Source: Sphingobacteriales bacterium 46-32 (lineage in GTDB: Bacteria > Bacteroidota > Bacteroidia > Chitinophagales > Chitinophagaceae). Taken from it: a stretch of 64,000 nt of DNA. Where the stretch lies: the NCBI GenBank assembly GCA_001898485.1, contig MKTY01000027.1:398640-462639 (forward strand), in the 5' to 3' direction. The translations under genes were made by a program, and so were the position numbers. Below the pieces are notes generated by a model. That model did no database searches. It had not been told where the DNA came from and worked only from the letters and a program-made list of their open reading frames with translations. This document shows, in pieces, positions 25,301 to 33,192 of this stretch (the first letter of the stretch is position 1; each line of letters starts with the position of its first letter).

Positions 25301-27646
25301 TAATAATTCATTTTTGCTCCAAAGTGCATTATCGGCCACCGCTTCATCGAGGTGTTTATATTCTATTTTGAGCAGGCCGCATTGTTCAAGATTGGGCAAT
25401 ACCACACGCCAGCTACGCCTCAGGTCGTATAAGAGACGGTACATGATAAGATCTTTAAAAGCGTCTTCATTCTCTCTTATTGGGCCGGGAAACTGGGAAG
25501 GTTGTTTAGCAAATTCATTTTGAGAGATGTTCAGGCATTGAAAAATTTTGTCTGTTATGTTGGTATAATCAAGCAAATTGTTTTGTTCTAATGCCTGTGT
25601 AATGGCTGCTCTTAATTGCCCGACTTTAATAAAATCATTAAAATGGCCAGCCTGCAAAGAAGCATCTTGCCGGTTATCTGTAAAACTCAATAGTTTTTGT
25701 TGTGGTCCTGGTTGCTTAAATGCATCCAGTTGTGTGATCGTTTCAAAAGCGAGTACCGTTGTAGCTGTACTACGTCCTTCACCACCCAACTTCATTACCT
25801 TTGTCCATTCCCCTGCCTGTGATTCGTAAATAATTCCCGATGTTGGATCAAGCATTAAAGGCGACGAAATAAACCATCCTTCAAAATCATATTGCTCATG
25901 AAAAGAAAAGTTGCCTTGCTTATCGAAGAAAATCTTTTTAGGCAGCCTTTCTTCGCGTTCCGGTTTTAATTTTTGGCTACCATCTTTCCGTGCGGGTGTA
26001 AACCAGGATTCGGGTAGATCTGTCTTATCTCTTTCAAAATCCCAGATGGGTTCTTCATCCTCTTTATGCTGAATGAATATGTATCCGTCTTCCGATTTAT
26101 ATTCTTCCTCGTCCTCTTCATCTATAATATCATAAAATTCCTGGGGCTGAATTTTACCATTTCTTTTATCTAACCGAACGTTATAAAACTCATGTCCGGA
26201 TGAGCGGCTAAAGACCAGGGGAAACATTTTGGTATCCTTATCTTCCGCGTACAATCCTGCATCCAATTTAAAATCTTTCACTCTGGATTCTTGATTACCC
26301 AATGTGGTATATACAGAACCAGTTTGCGCGATGAATTGATGTATCCTGTAGGGGAGATAACTTTTCTGTTTATCCTTATCGGGACGGGTATTTAATTGGT
26401 TTGCCCATTCCAGCAACTGTTCTACGTGTTCCTGGCATCGGCTGTTTTCTACGCCGGTTACTTGTGCAAGCAGGCTCGCAATGTTTTTGATAGTAGTGGG
26501 TTTGCGCCTAACATAAATGCCTTCTTTTTGCTCCAGCGCAATGCGCTCTTCGATCCAGTTTGAAGTAGGAAAGTTTTCGAATTCCTCAAAATCGCCAGTA
26601 TGGTTAATGTTGTTAACTACTGCGTCCTTAAGCTGTGTCGTTGTAGATGGTGCGCCGGTTATGCTTCTTACTAAATATTCATTGACGATTTGGTTTGATT
26701 CAATGTCTGTTCCAAAAATCGTCGACGCTATCCTTGCCACTTCTTCTTTCTGTTGTAAAAGGCTGGTGTGATCTCCAGAGACCATAGTTGCAGAGGTCCC
26801 GATACAAATTATCTTGTCTCGGGAAGCGGCGGCTTTTATTCTTCTAATCAGAACCGATACGTCAGATCCTTGCCTTCCTCTGTAGGTGTGCAGTTCGTCA
26901 AAAACGAGATATTTAATACTATCTAAGATACTTTTTCTGATGTCAACGTCTTTGCCGCCTCGCGTCATCATCAACTCCAACATCATGTAATTTGTAAGGA
27001 TGATGTGTGGTGGATTTTTCTTTATTTGCTCTCTTTGAGCTTCGTCTTCTTGCCCGGTATATTGTGCATACGTGATGGGGAATCGCTTATCTGTTAACTG
27101 ATGAAGTTCCCTGATAATGTCGGATGATTTTTTACCTGTTTGATCGATTTCAACACCCGCTGCATGCTCCAGATATTTAATTTCGAATTTTCGCAATTCT
27201 TCAAACTGGGAGTTTATCAAAGCATTCATGGGATAAACGATTACTGCCTGCACCTTATTGGTAGCATCGTTTTCCGTGTTTAAAACATGGTTGAAAATGG
27301 TGGCGATATAGGTAAGCGACTTACCAGAACCGGTTCCTGATGTAACGATAAATTCTTTGTCTTCGCTGCCAAGTGTAATGGCTTCTTCCTGGTGCCTGTA
27401 AAGATTGTAGCCAATAAATATCTTTTTCAATTCTTCATGCAATCCTTTTTTTGCAATGAGTGTATCCAATGATTGGCCAGGCTCAAACGTAGGATTGAAC
27501 TGAATGAGAGGATCGGGCCATAATTTACCTTCATTTATTTCAGTGTAAACAAAGTCCGCTATTTCCTTATCTTTTATACTCAGAAAGCTCTGAATATAGT
27601 CTCTATAGTTATGAATGAGGCTCTTATGGAAATTTAGTATATCCAT
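22310..27646 (-). CDS. DEAD/DEAH helicase with DUF1998 and C-terminal Vsr-like nuclease domain (DrmA/DrmB-like fusion)
   Basis: A 1778-aa protein. The N-terminal helicase has Walker A TSGTGSGKS (102-110), NALINSQ, DELH (250-253) and GTSATM; a second RecA domain has FCSPTMELGIDISDL and QRSGRAGRSGQA. A DUF1998 region follows near 1500-1630 (MQPIQALALKGGSNGVITLM, ILIYEAAEGSLGVL, LSYYNQYYHQQIDRNLIRNAL). The Zn-binding Cys cluster usual just before the SYxNQ segment is missing; only one Cys remains. The last 100 residues (about 1679-1778) look like a Vsr/DUF559 fold: KPDFFYKPNVLIFCDGTPHD then KRDALKQAGYQVLVWYY, with Cys where Glu is common. In DISARM, helicase (DrmA) and DUF1998 (DrmB) are separate proteins and DrmC is a PLD nuclease; here one chain may combine all three roles. 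First gene of the operon. No clear promoter was found. Confidence 0.85.
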   Translation of the reverse strand: MDILNFHKSLIHNYRDYIQSFLSIKDKEIADFVYTEINEGKLWPDPLIQFNPTFEPGQSLDTLIAKKGLHEELKKIFIGYNLYRHQEEAITLGSEDKEFIVTSGTGSGKSLTYIATIFNHVLNTENDATNKVQAVIVYPMNALINSQFEELRKFEIKYLEHAAGVEIDQTGKKSSDIIRELHQLTDKRFPITYAQYTGQEDEAQREQIKKNPPHIILTNYMMLELMMTRGGKDVDIRKSILDSIKYLVFDELHTYRGRQGSDVSVLIRRIKAAASRDKIICIGTSATMVSGDHTSLLQQKEEVARIASTIFGTDIESNQIVNEYLVRSITGAPSTTTQLKDAVVNNINHTGDFEEFENFPTSNWIEERIALEQKEGIYVRRKPTTIKNIASLLAQVTGVENSRCQEHVEQLLEWANQLNTRPDKDKQKSYLPYRIHQFIAQTGSVYTTLGNQESRVKDFKLDAGLYAEDKDTKMFPLVFSRSSGHEFYNVRLDKRNGKIQPQEFYDIIDEEDEEEYKSEDGYIFIQHKEDEEPIWDFERDKTDLPESWFTPARKDGSQKLKPEREERLPKKIFFDKQGNFSFHEQYDFEGWFISSPLMLDPTSGIIYESQAGEWTKVMKLGGEGRSTATTVLAFETITQLDAFKQPGPQQKLLSFTDNRQDASLQAGHFNDFIKVGQLRAAITQALEQNNLLDYTNITDKIFQCLNISQNEFAKQPSQFPGPIRENEDAFKDLIMYRLLYDLRRSWRVVLPNLEQCGLLKIEYKHLDEAVADNALWSKNELLSLMPAEERKVFLSQIFDFFRKAYALSFSMLEPAILSQNAKRIREKLRSPWTLDESERLELPAYIRLEKIASTAKSLYTESGGPQSILARYIRRTAKAYDIEIKGKQAYMDFAYNLFDFLYREAGWLSVKEVKSEANEHIHIYQLKVDNIIWAKGDKENLSQDFIRTRAYKPLKQKPNEYFQRFYQTDFHRLKPIEGREHTGQISNEKRKQREEDFRSGKIGALFCSPTMELGIDISDLSIVHMRNVPPSPANYAQRSGRAGRSGQAAFVLVYCSNYSAHDRHYFKHATQMVAGVVTPPRIDLINRELLQSHLYASILTKRSLTALNSSLGDLVDKSDIVHLPIKQEVIEVLKLNENEKKEIAANFKEIIADAYFKTEFAKRSPAWFNDTWIRQRIDTFEQALDSALIRWRQLYQAADRQIKAATSIIENRIYADDHTKKKEAYRNLRQAERQRDLLLNDPIEVKTSGANREQSEFYPYRYLAAEGFLPGYNFTRLPIRSFMENTDQGGEFISRPRFVALSEFGPRNVIYHDGSKYRVDRIVLSEAELKLEKAKIAPKTGYFLYDQQYNYEVDPIINEPLQLDTREHVHTTLIEMSETRAYEMQRITCQEEERTRKGYEIQTYFSVDGGFENTTEGIIKINEDPLLHIHYIPACRIFKLNLKWRASKEEGFTINLNSGYWQNKKQKEENAGKDEIRDVKLFTSDTANALYMQPIQALALKGGSNGVITLMFAIKRAIENYFQVEANEIGATIMGEPDAPNILIYEAAEGSLGVLSQLVDNPQVYSKIIKEAYSVCFYKNGIEESGEVLPATYDDLLSYYNQYYHQQIDRNLIRNALQNLSGASIEILPNKSFDSYEEQYRFLQSSRDQNSITEDRFLQHLFRHGLKLPDEAQPKVADMYVKPDFFYKPNVLIFCDGTPHDEDSITKEDKAKRDALKQAGYQVLVWYYREDISSFIAKRPDIFKAVKSKAPEVSNEDIGRLFVEAKSRFSITLKKLGE

Positions 27647-28140
27647 TAATATGTTATTGTGGAAAAAATATTTTCAAAATAATATTTATCAGAATAAGAA
27701 TATTGCAAAATATAAGTTATTTCAAAAACTTTTGGATGAAAGTTTGGTTTAACTAATTTTAATTCACCATTCATATTATTAATTCAGCGTAAAAGTAAAA
27801 AATTTCTATTGGGCAGTATTGAATATTCACTGTTTTAAAAATTCATACCAAATATCGCCAAATAATATATTGGCTGAACTATCAAATATAAGTCTTGGTA
27901 ATTTCGGGTAAAACCGAAGATATGATACACGATACTAAAAGGCGGACGAAGGTACAGCCAGTCAATTGGCTTCGCGCTGTAAGCAACATTATAACATTTG
28001 GGCAGTACGAAAACATCGGGCGCTTGCAAGCGGCGATCAGTCTTATACCCAACGCTACAACGTCGAGATACATAGAAGCAATAGCTTTTAAAAGACGTGA
28101 AGCCATCAAGCTGTGGCATTGCTTTTTGCCGCTTTGTATT
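27647..28140. other. Non-coding stretch at the right part of the island
   Basis: 27647-27840 is very AT-rich and should hold the operon promoter; a TATATTTTG-like box occurs on the minus strand near 27704-27712, one base out of register with the consensus. 27880-28120 is more GC-rich and contains a perfect 12-bp palindrome CGCTTGCAAGCG (28021-28032). Open frames on both strands here have no recognisable domain and I do not call them. Confidence 0.5.
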
Positions 28141-28308
28141 TTATTTTTTCCGCTGTGACAGGTCTAATTGCCCGGCTATCTGCGACAGTTGCATCAATTC
28201 ATTTGTATCTCCGTTCACCACATCTTCTTTATGGCGATCTATCAGCTCCAGGTATTATTGGGTAATCTCCGAAGCTCGTTTTGATCCTGTATTGTTATCG
28301 CCAGCCAT
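28141..28308 (-). pseudogene. Relic of a small or truncated AraC-type regulator N-terminus
   Basis: From an ATG at 28308 the minus strand reads MAGDNNTGSKRASEITQ, then an in-frame TAA (28255-28257), then YLELIDRHKEDVVNGDTNEL and a further short helix to a TAA at 28141. The part after the stop resembles the N-terminal region (YLxLIDRHxxDVVxG...) of AraC-family regulators in Bacteroidota, cut off where the HTH should begin. This suggests a native gene truncated at the island edge. The family match is from memory of the pattern and is tentative; the internal stop and truncation are seen directly. Confidence 0.45.
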
Positions 28309-28475
28309 ATGAATACTATTCCGGTTAGTTGATGTCAAAGGTATCTATTCCCTAAAACAGCCGGCAAATATTTTGTACAGCGCAGATATCCGGGATAAAT
28401 CCTGCATAAAACTGTACAGCCATTACCAGTTGTTTGCAAAATGACTTATCTTTTACAGACATCAAAACACTACCT

Positions 28476-28847
28476 ATGCAATTAGGCGCTTTTTCAATCA
28501 GCCTTGCTGTAAAAGATCTCAAAGTCTCCCGTCAGTTTTATGAAGCGCTGGGATTTACCGTGCTCGGTGGCGCCGAGGCTCAACGCTATCTTATCCTGAA
28601 AAATGGCAATGCGCTGATCGGCCTTTTTCAGGGCATGTTTGAAAACAATATACTCACCTTTAATCCCGGCTGGGACGAAAATGCACAACCATTCAATCCT
28701 TTTGATGATGTGAGGAGTATTCAGCAGCAGATTAAAAAAGCGGGCATACAGCCGGTAACCGAAGCAGATGAGAATGGGTCGGGTCCTGCCCACCTGATAG
28801 TGGTTGATCCCGATGGCAATACCATCCTGATCGATCAGCATCGATAG
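28476..28847 (+). CDS. VOC (glyoxalase/bleomycin-resistance) family protein
   Basis: A 123-aa protein from ATG 28476 (MQLGAFSISLAVKDL); a TTG 14 codons upstream would extend it without improving the fold. One vicinal-oxygen-chelate module pair is seen: SLAVKDLKVSRQFYEALGF at the start and AHLIVVDPDGNTILIDQH at the end, the usual VOC closing strand. Members bind a divalent metal and range from lyases to resistance proteins; the role here is unknown. Probably monocistronic. Confidence 0.9.
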   Translation: MQLGAFSISLAVKDLKVSRQFYEALGFTVLGGAEAQRYLILKNGNALIGLFQGMFENNILTFNPGWDENAQPFNPFDDVRSIQQQIKKAGIQPVTEADENGSGPAHLIVVDPDGNTILIDQHR

Positions 28848-28855
28848 CAGTTGGC

Positions 28856-28883
28856 AGGGTATAAAGAGTATAAAAAGTTAAAC
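28856..28883. repeat. Family C repeat (GGGTATAAAGAGTATAAA words)
   Basis: Short copy directly after the VOC stop codon: GGGTATAAAGAGTATAAAAA. Confidence 0.7.
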
Positions 28884-29015
28884 GGGTTTTTGGCTACCTA
28901 ATGTTTAAAAATCTATATGCCATATTTATTACCCTCGATATAATCCTCAGCACACTGGCACTTTAACAGATTTGAACGTTTCCTGTCATTTTCAAATTTT
29001 CAAATCATCAAATCC

Positions 29016-29058
29016 ATCAGCACATCAGCACATTAACAAATTAGCACATTAGCACATT
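29016..29058 (+). repeat. Family A repeat
   Basis: CAGCACATCAGCACATTAAC followed by two TTAGCACAT words; unpaired copy. Confidence 0.9.
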
Positions 29059-29192
29059 GCCTTTCGTTCTTTCTAGATACACTTTCCCTTCGTCTGTCAC
29101 CATTAATATTGCGTTCAGCGTTTTAATAACTTAGGTTAACATATCTGCGGTCGATTTTATTTTCCTTTGCTTCCATTACTGAATCTATGCAG

Positions 29193-30116
29193 ATGAAAGC
29201 TGTTCTAATCAAAAAATACGGGGGTCCGGAAGTTTTGCAGATTACGGCCACCACAAAGCCGATACCACGCAACAGGGAAATATTAGTTAAGGTCAGCTAT
29301 GCGACTGTATCAACGGGAACAGTGCTGCTTCGCAGGGGTAAAGTGCCTGACTCACTCTTGCTTACCATACTGATGCGTTTGATATTTGGTATCACCCGCC
29401 CGCGACAGGAAATACCGGGTGTGGAGTTTTCGGGGATTGTAGAAGAAGTTGGAGCGGATGTGCAGTCATTTAAAAAAGGTGATGAAGTGTACGGTACCAC
29501 TACCGGGTTGAAGAAGGGAGCGTATGCGGAATATGTGTGCATTCCGGAAAAATGGAAATGGGGAGTCATTGCCCATAAGCCCAAAGAGCTGAGTCTCGAA
29601 GAGGCAGCGGCACTGCCCGTGGGTGCGATGACGGCATTGGAGCTGCTGACAAAGGCAGGATTAAGTGCCGGCGATCATATTCTTATTACCGGTGCGTCGG
29701 GCAATGTGGGCAATTATGCGGTACAGATAGCCCGTTATTATGGTGCGCGGGTTACAGCAGTATGCGGCACGGCCAATACAGAATGGGTGAAGGCAACGGG
29801 AGCCGATGAGGTGATTGACTATAAAAAACAGGATATATCCCGGCTTAGCAACCGGTTTGATATTGTTTTCGAGGCCTCGGGACGCATCAGACCTTCGCTG
29901 CTGAAGCCGCTATTAAAAAAGAAAGGGCGATTTACTTCGGTAAAGGCCCTTACCAGTGAAAAGAATGAGAAGCTCATCACCATTCATAAAATGATTGAAG
30001 CGGGTAAATTGCGACCCGTCATTGATCGTGTTTACCGCTTAAACCAGGTAGTGGAAGCTCACCACTACTTTGCCCAGGGCAAAAAAGGAAATGTGGTAAT
30101 AGAGATTGGAGGGTGA
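29193..30116 (+). CDS. NAD(P)-dependent zinc-less MDR oxidoreductase (quinone oxidoreductase-like)
   Basis: A 307-aa medium-chain dehydrogenase/reductase starting MKAVLIKKYGGPEVL; an ATG two codons upstream is also possible. It shows PGVEFSGIVEEVGADVQSFKKGD, the GAYAEYVCIPE strand, and a Rossmann nucleotide site ITGASGNVGNYAVQIARYYG. The structural-zinc Cys quartet of classical alcohol dehydrogenases is absent, so it belongs with quinone-oxidoreductase-like enzymes. It probably reduces a quinone or enone with NAD(P)H. It seems to stand alone. Confidence 0.88.
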   Translation: MKAVLIKKYGGPEVLQITATTKPIPRNREILVKVSYATVSTGTVLLRRGKVPDSLLLTILMRLIFGITRPRQEIPGVEFSGIVEEVGADVQSFKKGDEVYGTTTGLKKGAYAEYVCIPEKWKWGVIAHKPKELSLEEAAALPVGAMTALELLTKAGLSAGDHILITGASGNVGNYAVQIARYYGARVTAVCGTANTEWVKATGADEVIDYKKQDISRLSNRFDIVFEASGRIRPSLLKPLLKKKGRFTSVKALTSEKNEKLITIHKMIEAGKLRPVIDRVYRLNQVVEAHHYFAQGKKGNVVIEIGG

Positions 30117-30215
30117 TAGCAGACAAAAGCGGCTCCTGTCAGCCGCCACCCGCCACTTAGGTGCACCATTCATTAACTAGCGTGACCATCAGGCTATTAT
30201 AAAATTTCCGGGAAT

Positions 30216-30238
30216 CATCCTGCCTGTCCGGCAGGATG
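30216..30238. repeat. GC-rich palindrome (REP-like)
   Basis: CATCCTGCC and GGCAGGATG form a perfect 9-bp stem with a TGTCC loop. No T-run follows. It could be a REP-like unit or a weak terminator for the oxidoreductase gene. Confidence 0.6.
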
Positions 30239-30329
30239 CTCCATTTTGCCGGTCGCGGGCACTGTATATCTGTTCTAACCCGTTTAGAAATAATTAGTTA
30301 ATTTGCCCTCCGGAAACCATACCGCTATC

Positions 30330-31319
30330 ATGAAAATCAACAAAGAAACGAAGGTTGGCATCCTCACCCTGGTTGCCCTGGGCTTATTGATTGCCGGGTT
30401 CAACTTCCTTAAAGGGCGTGATGTGTTTAACCGTACCAAAAAAATCTATGCTGTATTTGATAAGCTGGGTGCCCTGGCCAAATCAAATGAAGTAAAAATA
30501 AATGGCCTCACCATCGGCTCCGTTTACGATATGGAGGAGACCGATAAAAACGTAAGTGGTATAAAAGTTACCATTAGCCTGAGCCGCGATATTAATATTC
30601 CCAGCAACTCAGTAGCCTATATTTCGGCTCCCATTGCCGGTCTGGGTTCGAGTACCATTCTCATCGAAAAAGGGGATGCTACTACTTACTTAAAAGACGG
30701 CGATATCATCAATACCCGTATTGATGAAGGATTACTCGGCGGACTTACATCCGAAGTGGCCCCTACCCTGGCCAAGATCCGCAATGCACTCGATTCACTC
30801 AACCGGGTATTTGGTAATATTAACAAGCTGTTTGATTCAGACACCAAAGGCAATCTGCAGTCTACGATTGCCAATCTTAATACAGCTACCCATTCGCTCA
30901 GCCAGCTGATGGATTCCAAAAACGGGCCGGTAGCGCAAACCCTGGATAATGTAAACAGCATTACGGGCAACTTCCGCAAAAACAACGACAGTATTACCGC
31001 TATTATCAATAACACCAAACGGTTTACCGATCAGCTCTCGGCCATGGATCTGAAACAAACCATGGATACGCTACAGTCGGCAATCGTAACCCTTAAGAGT
31101 ACGATTGGTAAAATAGCCAGTAATGAAGGTTCGCTGGGTGCATTGATCAACGACCGGCAGTTATATGATAAGCTGAATGATGTATTGCTGAGTTCGGAAA
31201 TACTGCTCGATGATCTGCGCACTCACCCCAAACGCTACGTTAATTTTTCCATTTTCGGTAAGAAGGACAAAGGTGGCGCATTAACTTCGCCCAGCAAAAA
31301 AGACACAATCCCCCAGTGA
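30330..31319 (+). CDS. mlaD: MlaD/MCE-family lipid-transport protein
   Basis: A 329-aa protein from ATG 30330 (MKINKETKVGILTLVALGLLIAG). One N-terminal transmembrane helix anchors an MCE domain at about residues 35-115 (YAVFDKLGALAKSNEVKING, IPSNSVAYISAPIAGLGS). A long helical region follows (about 140-300), as in periplasm-spanning MCE proteins. MlaD is the substrate-binding part of phospholipid ABC transporters. No mlaE or mlaF is next to it here. The stop overlaps the GTG start of the OstA-like gene (GTGA), so the two are translationally coupled and likely serve lipid or LPS traffic together. Confidence 0.88.
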   Translation: MKINKETKVGILTLVALGLLIAGFNFLKGRDVFNRTKKIYAVFDKLGALAKSNEVKINGLTIGSVYDMEETDKNVSGIKVTISLSRDINIPSNSVAYISAPIAGLGSSTILIEKGDATTYLKDGDIINTRIDEGLLGGLTSEVAPTLAKIRNALDSLNRVFGNINKLFDSDTKGNLQSTIANLNTATHSLSQLMDSKNGPVAQTLDNVNSITGNFRKNNDSITAIINNTKRFTDQLSAMDLKQTMDTLQSAIVTLKSTIGKIASNEGSLGALINDRQLYDKLNDVLLSSEILLDDLRTHPKRYVNFSIFGKKDKGGALTSPSKKDTIPQ

Positions 31320-32959
31320 GTTCCCGACCAACGCGCAAACACTTTCTGACCTGCCTGAGCCTGCTGGCCGTGCTGCTATTGCTGCATCCTGTATTGAAGG
31401 CTCAGGAGCCGGTACCTAATGCCAACGGACAGATAGGTGATACTACCAAACGAATAGAAATATTAAGGAATACCCGCACCCTCACTTTTAAAACCATTGA
31501 CGACAGCACCCGCCTCACCATTGTGGCTGGCGATGTAAAGCTGAAGCAGGGCAATACAATCATCACCTGCGACAGTGCTGTACTCAACAGCCGCACCAAT
31601 ATATTTGAAGCCTGGCGTAAAGTGCATATCAATGATGGTGATACGGCCGATATCTATTCTGATCACCTGCGCTATCTCGGCACCGAAAAGATCGCCTATC
31701 TGGATGGCAATGTGAAACTAACTGATGGCAAGGGCACGCTGACCACCCCCGACCTGGAATATAATATGGAAACCAATCTGGGTATCTATAAAAACGGTGG
31801 TAAAGTAGTAAACGGCAAATCTGTACTCACCAGTAAGGAAGGCTGGTACTACGCCGACCTGAAGGACGTTTATTTTAAGCAGAACGTATCGCTCAAAGAT
31901 CCGGCTTATTCTATTTCCACCGATTCGATGCTGTATAATACGCAAACCAAAACCACCCGGTTTATTGCGCAGACAAAGATTGTGGATACCAGTGGCGTGG
32001 AGGTTTATACCCGCGAAGGTTTTTATAACCAGGAAACAAAGGAAGCCAATTTTGGCAGAAGGCCGCTTATCAAAGATGTGAAGAATAAAAGAACGGTTAT
32101 CGGTGATAATATCATTCAAAATGATAGTATTTACCAGGCCACGGGTAATGCAGTAATTGTCGACTCCGCACAGGGCACTACCCTGCTGGGCGGTATTATC
32201 ATTCAAAACAAAAATACCAACGCCATCCTGGCTACCCGCAAGCCATTGCTGATTGTAAAGCAGGACAATGATTCGATTTATGTAACGGCAGATACGCTCT
32301 TCAGTGCCCGGCTCAGCGATCGGTTCGGGGCAGATTCGATTGTAACCGATACGGTGAAAGGCATTAAAGTAGCCCGCTTCAATGAAAAGGATAGCAGCAA
32401 CCGGTATTTTGAAGCATTCCGGAATGTCCGCATCTTCAACGACAGCCTTCAGGCCGTATGCGACAGTATGTTTTACAGCCTGCGCGATTCTGTCTTCCGC
32501 CTCTTCCAGGATCCGGTGGTATGGGCGCAGAACAGTCAGGTCACCGGCGATACTATTTTATTATTTACCAAAAACAAAAAAGCCGATCGCGTAGAGGCCT
32601 TCCCAAATGGTTTTATGATAAATCACGTGGAAGACGAGGTTTATAATCAGATCAAGGGTTCGCGTATCGATGGCTGGTTTCTCGATGGGAATATAGATTC
32701 GGTCAGAGCCAAAGGCTTTGCTGAATGTATCTATTATATCCAGGGCGATGACAGTGCCTATACCGGCGTCAACCAGTCATCCTGCGACATTATCGACATT
32801 TATTTTGATCAGAAAGAGCTCGATAAGGTCGTCTTCAGAAGTCAGGTTACCGGCACCATCTGGCCTATCCAGCAAAAAAGACCGGATGAAATGAAACTCA
32901 CCAATTTCCGCTGGCTGGAAGCAAGAAGACCCAAGACGAAGTTTGAAATGTTTGAATAG
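31316..32959 (+). CDS. OstA-like (LptA-type) periplasmic protein
   Basis: A 547-aa protein starting at GTG 31316, overlapping the MlaD stop. After a signal peptide (hydrophobic 9-28, cleavage near LKAQ) come repeated OstA strands: LTIVAGDVKLKQGNTIITCD, IFEAWRKVHINDGDTADIYS, KIAYLDGNVKLTDGKGTLTT and so on, with about 14 similar units to near residue 450. Bacteroidota carry such large OstA-like proteins, which are proposed to bridge LPS across the periplasm to LptD. The pattern of short strands with Asp/Asn-Gly turns supports a long beta-jellyroll. A second function linked to MlaD is possible. Confidence 0.85.
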   Translation: MSSRPTRKHFLTCLSLLAVLLLLHPVLKAQEPVPNANGQIGDTTKRIEILRNTRTLTFKTIDDSTRLTIVAGDVKLKQGNTIITCDSAVLNSRTNIFEAWRKVHINDGDTADIYSDHLRYLGTEKIAYLDGNVKLTDGKGTLTTPDLEYNMETNLGIYKNGGKVVNGKSVLTSKEGWYYADLKDVYFKQNVSLKDPAYSISTDSMLYNTQTKTTRFIAQTKIVDTSGVEVYTREGFYNQETKEANFGRRPLIKDVKNKRTVIGDNIIQNDSIYQATGNAVIVDSAQGTTLLGGIIIQNKNTNAILATRKPLLIVKQDNDSIYVTADTLFSARLSDRFGADSIVTDTVKGIKVARFNEKDSSNRYFEAFRNVRIFNDSLQAVCDSMFYSLRDSVFRLFQDPVVWAQNSQVTGDTILLFTKNKKADRVEAFPNGFMINHVEDEVYNQIKGSRIDGWFLDGNIDSVRAKGFAECIYYIQGDDSAYTGVNQSSCDIIDIYFDQKELDKVVFRSQVTGTIWPIQQKRPDEMKLTNFRWLEARRPKTKFEMFE

Positions 32960-32964
32960 GGAGT

Positions 32965-33114
32965 AGTGGACAGTTGACAGTGAACAGTTGACAGTTAACA
33001 GTTGACAGTGGACAGTTGACAGTTAACAGTTGACAGTGGACAGTTGACAGTGAACAGTTGACAGTGAACAGTTGACAGTGAACAGTTGACAGTTGACAGT
33101 TGACAGTGGACCGT
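32965..33114 (+). repeat. Family B repeat (CAGTTGACAGTGAA words), 150 bp
   Basis: About 14 tandem or interleaved copies of GACAGTTGACAGT and GAACAGTTGACAGT between the OstA-like gene and nhaA. The unit is about 10-11 bp. No unique spacers are present, so this is not a CRISPR array. Confidence 0.95.
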
Positions 33115-33124
33115 GAATAGGAAG

Positions 33125-33192
33125 ACTCTTTAAACTCTCTTTAAACTCTTTATACCCTTTATACCCTTTATACTTTTAAATCTTTATACTTT
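33125..33192. repeat. Family C repeat (CTTTAAACTCTTTATACCC words)
   Basis: C/T/A-rich array running into the 3' end of nhaA (stop 33176-33178). Two different repeat families are thus placed side by side in one gap (32960-33175). Confidence 0.85.

Larger units (their letters stand above)
28848..29192. other. Intergenic stretch with family C and family A repeats
   Basis: A 345-nt gap. It holds a family C array (28856-28883), unique AT-rich DNA, and a family A array (29016-29058). TTCCTTTGC near 29160 resembles a -7 box for the next gene. No coding region is seen. Confidence 0.7.

Noticed and set aside
13965..27646. BREX system
   Set aside because: The methylase resembles PglX-type enzymes, but no PglZ, BrxC or BrxL protein is present. 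The SNF2 and DUF1998 helicases fit DISARM better.
27990..28060. Possible integron attC-like site (ACCCAAC near 28050)
   Set aside because: A matching GTTRRRY partner at suitable distance and no integrase were found.
27835..28158. Frames of 75-94 codons on both strands right of the operon
   Set aside because: Overlapping frames on opposite strands with no recognisable motif and atypical composition.
13510..28475. Duplicate of the tRNA-Arg 3' end as a right attachment site
   Set aside because: I searched by eye near 27.6-28.5 kb and saw no copy of the T-arm/acceptor sequence.
32965..33114. CRISPR-like array
   Set aside because: The repeats are contiguous words of about 10 bp with no unique spacers and no cas genes nearby.
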